Of a DNA stretch of 64,000 bases, positions 18,335 to 26,998 are shown piece after piece. The position numbers were made by a program, and so were the translations under genes. This DNA is from SZUA-365 sp049663345 (lineage in GTDB: Bacteria > Bacteroidota > Ignavibacteria > SZUA-365). The DNA lies in contig JBATDG010000016.1 of the NCBI GenBank assembly GCA_049663345.1, positions 5,410 through 69,409 on the forward strand, in the 5' to 3' direction. Each line of letters opens with the position of its first letter. The stretch's first letter is position 1. The notes beneath the pieces were generated by a model. It was not told where the DNA came from, ran no database searches, and saw only the letters and a list, made by a program, of their open reading frames with translations.

Positions 18335-19987
18335 CTACCTGCCTGTTGTATGGCAGCTTGAGCACTGGATAGCAAGTGGACGATAGCGCACAAAGGAATT
18401 TCCTTCCTGCGTCTCACGAACATGGCAGCGCTCACAGGGAAGTCCTGCATGCTTGCCGGATAATTCAAAGCGGGACATTGTACGATGGTCAAAACGCAGC
18501 TGTTTCCACTGGTAGGTATCGTGACAGCGAGCGCAATCAACACGACCGTCAGGACCGGCAAACTGGCCCTGATGCTGATCCTTGTGGCAGGCATCGCAGC
18601 GCGTGTCATCAATACGGAAGACCACGGCTTCGGTGCCGTTGACGGATCCCGTCTTGTGGCATTTCTCACAGAGTACGTCGCGGTGCCGTCCGGTGAGCGG
18701 GAATTTGCTTCCCGAATGATCATACTGCATCACAAACCAGCTCTCGACATTATGACAGCCCACGCAGCCTTCCGATGCGATGCGTGCATCAAATTGCCCG
18801 GCATGCGGGTCCTTATGGCAGGCCTGGCACGCGAGGTCTGTCCAGGCAAAGCGGAGCGTCTCCTTTCCCTCTATCTGCGCCATGGCATGGCAGCGGCCGC
18901 AGGGAATGGCTTCATGTGCGCCGCGCAGCGGAAACTTCGTCTCTGCGTGCTTCGCGACTTCGAAATGCGAGGGAGAAAAACCCTCTACTGTGTGACATGA
19001 CTCACAAGCACCTTTATCCGCACGGCCGGCGAATTGTCCGGCATGGTAGTCGCTGTGGCAGGTCGTGCAGCGGGTGAGATCCGCGTTTTTAAATTTCCCG
19101 AAATCTCCACCGGTATGGCAGCGAACACAGTTGACCGCAGCATGTTTGCCTACGAGCGGGTAATGCGTTTTTGTGTGATCGAAGCTTCCCTCTGCGATGC
19201 GAAGCTGCTTCCAGCTTGCCGGCGAATGGCATTTCTGGCAGTCATTTCCGAAGGCACCCTTGTGGTGGTCTTCATGGCAATCAGTACAGCTGCTGAAGGA
19301 GACACCTTTAAATTGGAGATATTTCGTATCTCCGTTTCGCTTTTGCCCGTCATCCTTTACCGGATGACACTTCTGGCATGTGACCTGAGCATGGCGTCCT
19401 TCAAGATGGAAACGGGAGCTTGAGTGGTTGAACTTCGTCTGTTTCCAATCCTCCATTCCATGACAGGATGCGCAGTCCTTCAGCTGTCCGCGGTGCTCAT
19501 CTTCGTGGCAATTATCGCAGGATGGAGCAAGACCAAGGTAGGTTTTCCTGAGAACGGAAGTCCCTTTGCGTCTGATATCGGCGGCCTTGATGTTTGAGGA
19601 TTGATGGCATTTCTGACATTTGAGTCCATCATGCTTGCCCTCAAGCAGGAAACCCGTCTGCTTGTGGTCGAAGGTGGCCGGGTCCCAACGCACCAATTCA
19701 AATTTCCTGCCGTGATGCTCCTTGTGGCATTTGTTGCACTCAAGTTTGCGGGTATAGTAGTGAAACCCCAGGCCCGCATCCACACGCGTTTTGATTTCAG
19801 TGTGGCAGGACAGGCAGTTATTCCGGAAAGTCTTCTCTCCGAAATTGTGGCATTGAGCACAGTTGTTGACGCCCTCAAGTTTTGAATGTGCCTGTGACAG
19901 CTTCCCGGGGGAAGCTATCTGTGCCGACGTCTGTCCGACGGCAATCAGAGAGAGCACACAAAAAAACAGCAAGCGTGCAGGTTTCAT
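18335..19987 (-). CDS. Periplasmic 20-heme c-type cytochrome
   Basis: 550 residues from the ATG at 19987, whose first base is the last base of the upstream TGA (TGATG overlap); an in-frame TTG one codon earlier is less likely. A signal peptide (RLLFFCVLSLIAVGQTSAQ) precedes 20 CXXCH motifs by hand count, many in recurrent pairs such as CHEDEHRGQLKDCASCH and CHKDPHAGQFDARIASEGCVGCH, with a repeated FDH/FPL/GAH pattern that is shared with the giant cytochrome downstream. It probably sits in the periplasm between the membrane cytochrome b and the giant cytochrome/barrel pair. The gene ends in TAG 27 nt before the giant cytochrome start. Confidence 0.9.
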   Translation of the reverse strand: MKPARLLFFCVLSLIAVGQTSAQIASPGKLSQAHSKLEGVNNCAQCHNFGEKTFRNNCLSCHTEIKTRVDAGLGFHYYTRKLECNKCHKEHHGRKFELVRWDPATFDHKQTGFLLEGKHDGLKCQKCHQSSNIKAADIRRKGTSVLRKTYLGLAPSCDNCHEDEHRGQLKDCASCHGMEDWKQTKFNHSSSRFHLEGRHAQVTCQKCHPVKDDGQKRNGDTKYLQFKGVSFSSCTDCHEDHHKGAFGNDCQKCHSPASWKQLRIAEGSFDHTKTHYPLVGKHAAVNCVRCHTGGDFGKFKNADLTRCTTCHSDYHAGQFAGRADKGACESCHTVEGFSPSHFEVAKHAETKFPLRGAHEAIPCGRCHAMAQIEGKETLRFAWTDLACQACHKDPHAGQFDARIASEGCVGCHNVESWFVMQYDHSGSKFPLTGRHRDVLCEKCHKTGSVNGTEAVVFRIDDTRCDACHKDQHQGQFAGPDGRVDCARCHDTYQWKQLRFDHRTMSRFELSGKHAGLPCERCHVRETQEGNSFVRYRPLAIQCSSCHTTGR

Positions 19988-20994
19988 CAAAGAATCCAGG
20001 TGTAGCCGAGAGATATTGAAAGTGCCACGTGTACAATAAGGATCACAAACATGATGATCGAGAACGGAAGATGGATAACATGCCAGTACTGAAACAGATA
20101 TCGCGCAGTATCAAAAAAAGCAATCTTACGAACCAGCAGTGCCTTTTTCCTGGCTTCACCGAGCACATGCTCGACCTGATCGTCAGGGAGTTCTTCTGCA
20201 AGCAGCCTCTGACGCACAGCATGAAAACGTCTTCCTCGCGAAAAATCGTCTTTCAGAAGCGCGAGAATGGATCTGAATATCGAGGGTTGTCCCTGTCCGG
20301 GACGCAGAGTGCTGACCGAATCGATCATCTCAAGGGTCGCCGGAGCAAGATGGAATTGTGTGCGAAGCCGCATGTTCAGCAATTCATTCTCTCTCGCCAG
20401 ATCATCGAGCGAAACCTCGTCACCATCCGTGGTCTTCGGAATCTGTGTGTAAATATAGCGTCCGAATAAACCGCTCAAGGCGACAAAAATCATGCTCCAC
20501 AGACTGACTGATACGATGCCGCCAAACTTGAAGGTCGAATGAAAAACTACGAGCGTGGGTCCCAGAAGACAAAGAAATATGTGGAATTCCAGAAAATGCT
20601 TAATCCTGCCTGTAAAGCGGAATCGTTTAACCCGTCGCCTTGTGGAATAAATCGCAACGCCCGAAATCATCATGAGTGAGCCGATAATTCCCAGACCGTG
20701 ACCGAAAAATCCGGTCGCACCCCAGTTGGACCAATACTCTGATTCGGAACGAATATTCTTCTGTTCTGCACGCAGTTCCGTTTCCGTCTTCCCCATGCTC
20801 CCGAGGCCTTCCTTCATCAATTCGATCTCAACGTCGATCTCGGAAATCTTAGCCTCATAATCAGCGATCAGATTCCCGCGTTCCTCTGGAGAAGTTGCGT
20901 AGAAACGCAGTCCTTCATATCCTACGAGGACTGCCGTCCCAATTCCCAAGGTAAAAAGGGCGATAATGTAGAAGCGATGCACTGCTGGCGACAT
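19987..20994 (-). CDS. Membrane cytochrome b-like protein, probable quinol-cytochrome link
   Basis: 335 residues. An N-terminal helix (RFYIIALFTLGIGTAVLV) is followed by a charged, coiled-coil-like periplasmic stretch (about 36-88), then four or so membrane helices carrying several histidines: GHGLGIIGSLMM (H99), HFLEFHIFLCLLGPTLVVFH (H133, H138, H152) and near the C-terminus YWHVIHLPFSIIMFVILIVH. Paired in-membrane histidines of this kind bind b hemes. A cytoplasmic segment lies between helices at about 185-300. It heads the operon with the 20-heme and giant cytochromes, so the simplest role is moving electrons between the quinone pool and periplasmic hemes, comparable in logic to CbcL or ImcH of Geobacter, though not obviously homologous. 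I do not recognise the exact family. Confidence 0.7.
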   Translation of the reverse strand: MSPAVHRFYIIALFTLGIGTAVLVGYEGLRFYATSPEERGNLIADYEAKISEIDVEIELMKEGLGSMGKTETELRAEQKNIRSESEYWSNWGATGFFGHGLGIIGSLMMISGVAIYSTRRRVKRFRFTGRIKHFLEFHIFLCLLGPTLVVFHSTFKFGGIVSVSLWSMIFVALSGLFGRYIYTQIPKTTDGDEVSLDDLARENELLNMRLRTQFHLAPATLEMIDSVSTLRPGQGQPSIFRSILALLKDDFSRGRRFHAVRQRLLAEELPDDQVEHVLGEARKKALLVRKIAFFDTARYLFQYWHVIHLPFSIIMFVILIVHVALSISLGYTWIL

Positions 20995-21202
20995 GGGCTT
21001 TTTTCCGAGGTCTGAAATGATATATAATGTGGACCTAGCCCTCCTCTAATGCCGGCGTGCAATATTCGGAGGTTGAACATCGTATTCGTAAAAATCTATG
21101 CAATTCCTGAGAGTGACGCAAGCTTCCGGCCCATTTGCTGTATGAATATTTCGTTAGTATTTTTCACCCCTTGATGCATATAAATACAGGAATGGAATCG
21201 AC
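20995..21202. promoter_or_regulatory. Divergent promoter region between the cytochrome operon and the flavoprotein operon
   Basis: 208 bp. For the plus strand a TTGCTG (21135-21140), 17-bp spacer and TATTTT (21158-21163) give a plausible housekeeping promoter about 40 bp before the ATG at 21203. For the minus strand an AT-rich ATTATATATCA stretch lies about 25-35 bp before the cytochrome b start. Sharing the region suggests coordinated expression of the two electron-transfer units; this is inference. Confidence 0.4.
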
Positions 21203-22555
21203 ATGGAAGGCTTTTTTATCTTTCTGGTTTTTGTCGTCCTCGTCTTTGCAACAACAGTACCCTATATGAAGCGTGTTCGCCGAAGGGAGCGTGAGTCCCG
21301 GGAAGCCGCCGAACGCGGAGGCATGCACTCCGGAGGACCGCAGGCGCAGCATCCTCATATAGATATTTCCAACTGCATCGGCTGCGGCACGTGTGTCACT
21401 GCCTGCCCTGAAGGGGATGTTCTGGCTGTTATTGCAGGAAAAGCAGCAATTATTAACGGACACAAATGCATCGGTCACAGCCTCTGCGAGGAGGCCTGTC
21501 CCGTGGGTGCGATCGAAATCGTGATGGCGAGTCCCGGAATCAGCGCCGACATGCCTCAGCTTTCAACGGAATTTGAAACCAACGTACCCGGAATGTTCAT
21601 AGTCGGCGAATTGGGAGGACTTGCGCTTATCAAAAACGCGGTCAACCAGGGGCGCGACGTCATCGACATTATCGAACAAAGGATCTCCTCAACGGAGAAG
21701 TCCCCGGCCGATGTTGTTGACGTCTGCATTGTCGGTGCGGGTCCGGGCGGCATCAGTGCATCCCTCCGCGCCATCGAGAAAAAACTCAGCTATCTCACAC
21801 TGGAGCAGGACGAACTCGGCGGCACCGTCGCGAAATATCCACGGCAGAAACTGGTTATGACCTCCCCTGTCGAGTTTCCGATGCACGGAAAATTTAAAAC
21901 CCTGGAAATCAGCAAGGAAAGCCTGCTCGAATTCTGGAACAGCGTATTCGAGAAATCGAATCTCTCTGTTCGGACACAGGAAAAGGTCGACGAGATTCAG
22001 AGGGATGAAAGCGGGATTTTCACCATAACAACGGCAAAAGGCAGCTACCGTGCACGCTGCGTGGTGCTTGCCTTGGGAAGACGTGGAACCCCGCGCAAAT
22101 TGGGTGTCCCCGGTGAGGATCGCCCGAAGGTCATGTACAGCCTCATCGAAGCCGACGCCTATGTCAACAACCACATTCTCGTGGTTGGCGGCGGCGACAG
22201 CGCAGTGGAAGCTGCAATGGGTCTCGCTCATCAGAAAGGCAACAAAGTCGTACTCTCTTATCGAAAAGACGGATTTGCGCGAATCAAGGAGCGCAACTCG
22301 CAGCGGATAAAGGAATGCGCGGATGCGAAAATGCTGGAAGTCGTCTTCAATTCGAATCCTGTAAAGATCGATGATACGACAGTCACGCTTGAGGTAAACG
22401 GACAGAACCGTGAATTGAAGAATGATTTCGTCTGGGTGTTTGCCGGAGGAATCCCGCCCAACGATTTTCTCAAAAAGGTGGGTGTACAGCTCGGCGAACG
22501 CGATATGACCAAAGAAGCAGCTGCGGAGGCGGCATCCTCACTGTCAGGCAGATAG
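21203..22555 (+). CDS. Membrane-anchored ferredoxin-flavoprotein oxidoreductase, segment order permuted
   Basis: 450 residues. An N-terminal helix (FFIFLVFVVLVFATTVPY) anchors it, followed by a two-cluster ferredoxin domain: CIGCGTCVTACP (residues 58-69) and CIGHSLCEEACP (89-100), in which the second cysteine position is His92. Residues 126-157 (TNVPGMFIVGELGGLALIKN onward) are the FAD-contacting segment usually found at the end of thioredoxin-reductase-like enzymes, yet here it precedes the FAD Rossmann motif VGAGPGG (177-183). An NAD(P) Rossmann motif (VVGGGDSAVEAAMG) follows, and the chain stops where that segment would normally come. Likely transfers electrons between NAD(P)H and ferredoxin-type or membrane partners. 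Four bases separate it from the HD gene. Confidence 0.8.
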   Translation: MEGFFIFLVFVVLVFATTVPYMKRVRRRERESREAAERGGMHSGGPQAQHPHIDISNCIGCGTCVTACPEGDVLAVIAGKAAIINGHKCIGHSLCEEACPVGAIEIVMASPGISADMPQLSTEFETNVPGMFIVGELGGLALIKNAVNQGRDVIDIIEQRISSTEKSPADVVDVCIVGAGPGGISASLRAIEKKLSYLTLEQDELGGTVAKYPRQKLVMTSPVEFPMHGKFKTLEISKESLLEFWNSVFEKSNLSVRTQEKVDEIQRDESGIFTITTAKGSYRARCVVLALGRRGTPRKLGVPGEDRPKVMYSLIEADAYVNNHILVVGGGDSAVEAAMGLAHQKGNKVVLSYRKDGFARIKERNSQRIKECADAKMLEVVFNSNPVKIDDTTVTLEVNGQNRELKNDFVWVFAGGIPPNDFLKKVGVQLGERDMTKEAAAEAASSLSGR

Positions 22556-22558
22556 CGT

Positions 22559-23767
22559 ATGAGATATTCCAGTGCCATTCTGCAGATGAAATCGGATCCG
22601 CGCTACGAGACGGCAGCGCGGATGCTGCAGCAGATCGTCCATCACGATGTACCCGATATTCGGCTCCTGACCGCGCTTTATGGACTGCAGCAGGCGCAAG
22701 GCATGCACTCCGTCATCGGCCGATTTCTCGATCTCCGCGCCAGCGAATTCGGCACTCCGCGAAGCGGACAGCATAACGCCTCGACCGAAATTTCAGATGC
22801 GCGCAGCCGGGTGGAGGAATCGACCGATTTTCAGCAACTGCAGGAGCAGCTGCTGTTCGGCAAACTGCCCGGGCTCGATGAACTGGAGCACTTCTACGGA
22901 CAGTACGCGGGAGAAGTACGAACGATATTCCAGCTTTTTCTTGATCATAAACTGCGCCGCAAATGCGGGATCACGTCGGCAGCGCATCTGAATCGCGTCG
23001 GCGCCGTCGTTGGGAAAATGGGATTGGAAAATCCGGGGGAATATCTGTTCAGCACAGTGGGTGTCATGCACGACGCACTTGAAGACTTGCTAGACGTGGC
23101 TCGCGATAAACATGGACGCATCTACGGACTGCACAACTACAACCTCTTCCTCGACCGGTATACCTCGCCAGAACTCCACTCCCACATCAAGCTCGTGACG
23201 AACTTCTATGATCTGATTCTCGCCGAAGTCAACGATCACCTGAAGAATGACGGGAAGTACATGAATAAAGAAAACCTCATGTGGGCGCTTGAGGATATGT
23301 ATCTGCACGAACCCGTGGAAATTCATCCGTATCTGGAAAAGATCCATTACGTGCTGGAGGATGCCCCTCTGGAAGGAGATGTGTACGGTCAGGCGAAATG
23401 GAAATGCTACAGCGAATTGTATATTCGCGAAATGGCTGTTTATACACATTCGCGGGGCGATTATCGTACTTTCGAAATCAAGGCAATCGACCTTTCCGAC
23501 AATGGACATGGCCGCGACGCGCTGGCGATGACGTCCCGCGTCAAGAATCTGATCAAACATCAGATCTATGTGAATTATGGAACCCGCCTCAAGTCGACCT
23601 GGCATGCGCTCAATAATCGCGTCGCAGAGCTTCAGGAAGATGCGCTCGTTCATGCCGAACACCTCGTCCTTAGCGATTTGCTCCAGCAGCAATCGTACAT
23701 GGACTTCGCCGTATCGACCATGCTGAAGCTGCTTTCTCTAAAATCCATCTTCTTCACCGACAGATAA
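22559..23767 (+). CDS. HD-domain protein, remotely RelA/SpoT-hydrolase-like
   Basis: 402 residues, no signal peptide or membrane helix. I do not recognise the family by name, but the middle has a metal-dependent HD phosphohydrolase pattern: His143 in AAHLNRVGAVVGKMG, the His-Asp pair in VGVMHDALEDLLD (171-172), and a later Asp in FEIKAIDLSDNGHGRD (D311). The spacing and flanking residues recall the (p)ppGpp hydrolase domain of RelA/SpoT (H...HDxxED...KxxD). The N-terminal 130 residues and C-terminal helices are unassigned. It is the second gene of a two-gene operon with the ferredoxin-flavoprotein and opposite to the cytochrome b operon, so a nucleotide-signal or redox-linked role is possible but unproven. 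Confidence 0.55.
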   Translation: MRYSSAILQMKSDPRYETAARMLQQIVHHDVPDIRLLTALYGLQQAQGMHSVIGRFLDLRASEFGTPRSGQHNASTEISDARSRVEESTDFQQLQEQLLFGKLPGLDELEHFYGQYAGEVRTIFQLFLDHKLRRKCGITSAAHLNRVGAVVGKMGLENPGEYLFSTVGVMHDALEDLLDVARDKHGRIYGLHNYNLFLDRYTSPELHSHIKLVTNFYDLILAEVNDHLKNDGKYMNKENLMWALEDMYLHEPVEIHPYLEKIHYVLEDAPLEGDVYGQAKWKCYSELYIREMAVYTHSRGDYRTFEIKAIDLSDNGHGRDALAMTSRVKNLIKHQIYVNYGTRLKSTWHALNNRVAELQEDALVHAEHLVLSDLLQQQSYMDFAVSTMLKLLSLKSIFFTDR

Positions 23768-23769
23768 AA

Positions 23770-23803
23770 AAACGAATGGACGGCGATTGCCTTCCATTCG
23801 TTT
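23770..23803. terminator. Bidirectional rho-independent terminator
   Basis: A perfect 11-bp inverted repeat (AAACGAATGGA at 23770-23780 and TCCATTCGTTT at 23793-23803) with a 12-nt loop between convergent genes. The A-run at 23765-23772 becomes a U-run on the minus strand, so it best terminates the VWA gene; the TTT after the other arm also allows plus-strand termination. Confidence 0.8.
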
Positions 23804-23821
23804 AATGCTGCATCCCCCGTA

Positions 23822-26800
23822 CTAACGCTTGACGAAGCGCCGGGTAAACACCTGTAACCCGGTTTCGACGCGAAGGACATACATTCCGGAGGCCGCACTC
23901 CGTAAATCAAAGGTGTAGCGGAGGGTCCCGCCTCCCTGAATTCGATGCGCGGCCACAGTCTGACCAAGCATATTCACCACATCAATCTTGAGATTGACAC
24001 CAGATGGCGACTCCAGCCGGACATTCACCATCCCATCACTCGGATCCGGATAGATATCAAGAGCAAAACCATCTGGCAGGTTTTCTACCGAAGTCACATT
24101 GATCTGCTCCTCATCCGATAGGGTTCCGCAGCCGTATTCGTTGAATACTTCCACCGCATATTTTCCGTTGGTGACGACAGTGAAGCTGCGATTCGTGGCT
24201 GTGGGAATCGGCAATCCGTTGCGATACCATAGATAGCCCGGAGCGAGCGGAGCGATCAGCAGCGCATCCTGCCGGGTAAACGTGGGTTTCGCGGGACGGG
24301 GATGAACAGACACGGAAAGATCGCGTGAGGTCCCGCTGCAATCTTCGTTGTCATAGACTGTGACATGATAATCGCCCTGGGTGCGCACGACAATGCGGCT
24401 ATTGGTTTCGCCGGTGCTCCAATAATATGAGCGATACCCGATGGGAGCAAAAAGGATGAGACTGTCTCCTTCACAAAGCGTCGACGATCCTTCCATCGTA
24501 ATTTCCGGATCGATAGGGCGGCGAATCTGTACGATAACGGTGTCTGATCGCACAATGCAGCCTCCGGCTTCAGTCGCATCCACCCAGTAATCGCCCGAAA
24601 GCTGGAGATTCACCACTCGCGTAGTGTCGCCGGAATTCCAGCGGTATGAAAGATATCCGGCACCGGCATCTATGGTTACGGTCTCTCCGTAGCAAGCCAC
24701 CTGCGCACCGCCGGGAGTAAGTACCGGACGCGAAACTCCTAAAATCTCAACAAACTCCGGCTCGGAATAGCAGCCGTTGGGGCCGGCGACCTTTACCCAG
24801 TAGGTCCCGGGGCTGCGGACGATAATGCGCCGCGTTGTCATTCCGTTGGACCAGAGGTAGGCAGAATACCCCGCCTGCGCATCGAGCGTGAGTGAGTCAT
24901 CGGGACAAACGGTAAACGATTTGTCAGAAGTGATCAGGGCGATCGGACGCGGCAGTACCACCACATCAACTGTATCCGATACCGCCGCACAGCCTGCTGC
25001 GTTGATCGCGCGCACTGCATAGCGTCCCGACGACGTGACCGCCAATTCCTGCAGCGCTCCGCCGCTGCTCCAACGCCACGACGTAAATCCGTCGCTGGCA
25101 CGAAGATTCAACGTATCCCCTTCACAAAGCGTGAGCGGTCCGTCGGCGCTAATGGTCACGGAAGGTTCATCGAGGATCACCTCCACGGTATCCGAGAAAC
25201 CGTGACAGCCATTCGCATCGGTGACATCCACCCAGTACACCCCTGCGGTGTCAATGGAAAGCAGGGATGTTGTATCGCCTGTGGACCATCGGTACACCGC
25301 GTAGTTTTCGCTGGTGGAAAGAGGCAGCGTCCTTCCTGAACACAGCGAGACCGTCCCGGATGCAGTAAGTTTTGGTGTGGGCGCATCGAACACCTGGACC
25401 ATAAAAGTCGGAGCCAGCGCAGTGCGTCCCGCATGATCCATCACAGCAACGCTTACCGCCCCACCGGTTCGTACGGTGATAGTACGTGTAGAATCTCCGG
25501 TCGTCCATTCATACCGATCATAGGTATTGGTGAGGCGGAGAACAACCGAATCGCCGGGGCAGACTGCGGACGGACCAATCGCTTCGATGATCGGCCTGGG
25601 AGGGACGCCGATATTCACCTGACCGCTGTGCAGCACTGGGATAAGGCAGCCGCTTGATACTGCGGCGCCGGTTTGCGTGATAAGGCAGGATGTAGAATCT
25701 ATGCGATCCAGTACGAAAAATTTCAGCGCCAGAATGATTCCCGAACCGTTGATCACCACTGCGTCATGGGTCCGGATTATATAGTCGTTTCCCACAGGAA
25801 TAATGGAGATGGTTTTGTTCAGCAGCGGTGAACTTCCAGTGACCACAATCTCCTGAAGCTGCAGGACAGAGTGCGGGAAGGTGAAACCGAGATTCATTGG
25901 CTGCAGTATCCCGCTGGTATGATTGACGATGGTCACGGGAACGTTGATGAAAGTCCCTGCAAGCGCTTCGGTATTGGTAATCTGAAGATCCAACAGAGAT
26001 CGTTCCGAAGGGTCATTGGGTTTGACGAATGCGGTTGTTTTCCTTGCAGTACCGCTGCACAGATTATTCACCGATAGAGCGAACGAATGCATGCTCCCGT
26101 CCTGACAGCTCGTGTTATAGGTGAGCCTGCTTTCACGTCCGGCATCGCTGATGTGTTCATAAATCTCGCTATAGGCGTATTTGAGCTGCGTCGTATCCGG
26201 AACGTTGTAGAACGCTCCCCCTGTGCTGTCCGCCATGGTTTGGAGTGTGCTTATATCAGCGGAGGTGCCGAGTGCGATCGTGTAAATCCGCACCGAATAT
26301 ATACGCGCCAGGTCTATGACATCCTGCGGGGTGTAGCTGCTTGCGTTATCATATCCGTCGCTCACGAGGACCACAGCCTTGTTGGGATTCTGTCCGATGC
26401 TCGCGGTGTGAATCACACCGGCATGCGTGCCGTCGATCATGGCGCGATTCCCGGCGAATCCGAGCAGGTCAATCTGACTGCGCAGCGTTGTCTTTGAGGA
26501 GGTCATCGATTGCTGCAGAGTTACGATCGTGTTGAAAAACACGAGCGAGGCTTCATCCGTCGTCCCATTCATTTTATCGATGAATCTCGTCCCGGCATAC
26601 TTGATGATGGGATTGAATATCCCGCCGGTCAAGCCGTTTGCATCCAGCACCAATGCCACCGACATCGGATGATGCAGCGTGGTGTCCGGTGAACTGATGG
26701 AAAACGCGGAAACGGGCAGACCATCCTCCTCCACAGCGAGATTCGCAATGGTGTGGGTAATGTTCAGCTGACCGATGCACTTGATTTCGTAGAAGGCCTC

Positions 26801-26911
26801 AACCGTCGGCCAATTCACGACGCGGACCCTCTTGAGCGTGAGTGCTGGCTGAGCCATGGCCAGAGGGGCGATCAGACACAGCAGAATGTATATGCGGAGC
26901 ATCATTTTCAT
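23822..26911 (-). CDS. Secreted VWA protein with Ig-like repeats and T9SS sorting domain
   Basis: 1029 residues from the ATG at 26911, chosen because it opens a clear signal peptide (MLRIYILLCLIAPLAMAQ) and has GAGG upstream. A von Willebrand A-type domain follows (about 75-275, VSDGYDNASS), but its metal site reads LVLDANGLTGG and lacks the DXSXS serines. The middle has about six repeats of an 85-residue Ig-like module, each with CxGDSLxL, YxWSTGDTT and YWVxVTDANGC. The C-terminus (about 950-1029) is a type A T9SS tail: LDIYPDPSDGMVNVRLES, VVNMLGQTV, LRYTFDLRSAASGMYVLRVE and a basic end RRFVKR. Likely exported by T9SS and surface-attached. It resembles three other VWA genes in this window. 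Confidence 0.88.
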   Translation of the reverse strand: MKMMLRIYILLCLIAPLAMAQPALTLKRVRVVNWPTVEAFYEIKCIGQLNITHTIANLAVEEDGLPVSAFSISSPDTTLHHPMSVALVLDANGLTGGIFNPIIKYAGTRFIDKMNGTTDEASLVFFNTIVTLQQSMTSSKTTLRSQIDLLGFAGNRAMIDGTHAGVIHTASIGQNPNKAVVLVSDGYDNASSYTPQDVIDLARIYSVRIYTIALGTSADISTLQTMADSTGGAFYNVPDTTQLKYAYSEIYEHISDAGRESRLTYNTSCQDGSMHSFALSVNNLCSGTARKTTAFVKPNDPSERSLLDLQITNTEALAGTFINVPVTIVNHTSGILQPMNLGFTFPHSVLQLQEIVVTGSSPLLNKTISIIPVGNDYIIRTHDAVVINGSGIILALKFFVLDRIDSTSCLITQTGAAVSSGCLIPVLHSGQVNIGVPPRPIIEAIGPSAVCPGDSVVLRLTNTYDRYEWTTGDSTRTITVRTGGAVSVAVMDHAGRTALAPTFMVQVFDAPTPKLTASGTVSLCSGRTLPLSTSENYAVYRWSTGDTTSLLSIDTAGVYWVDVTDANGCHGFSDTVEVILDEPSVTISADGPLTLCEGDTLNLRASDGFTSWRWSSGGALQELAVTSSGRYAVRAINAAGCAAVSDTVDVVVLPRPIALITSDKSFTVCPDDSLTLDAQAGYSAYLWSNGMTTRRIIVRSPGTYWVKVAGPNGCYSEPEFVEILGVSRPVLTPGGAQVACYGETVTIDAGAGYLSYRWNSGDTTRVVNLQLSGDYWVDATEAGGCIVRSDTVIVQIRRPIDPEITMEGSSTLCEGDSLILFAPIGYRSYYWSTGETNSRIVVRTQGDYHVTVYDNEDCSGTSRDLSVSVHPRPAKPTFTRQDALLIAPLAPGYLWYRNGLPIPTATNRSFTVVTNGKYAVEVFNEYGCGTLSDEEQINVTSVENLPDGFALDIYPDPSDGMVNVRLESPSGVNLKIDVVNMLGQTVAAHRIQGGGTLRYTFDLRSAASGMYVLRVETGLQVFTRRFVKR

Positions 26912-26998
26912 TTTCTCAACCTCAAAGCGAAAAATAAAACAGAGACCGAACAACGAATTCAGCCTGGAAGCGTCGCCGCTTTATCCCCGGGTCTGAAT

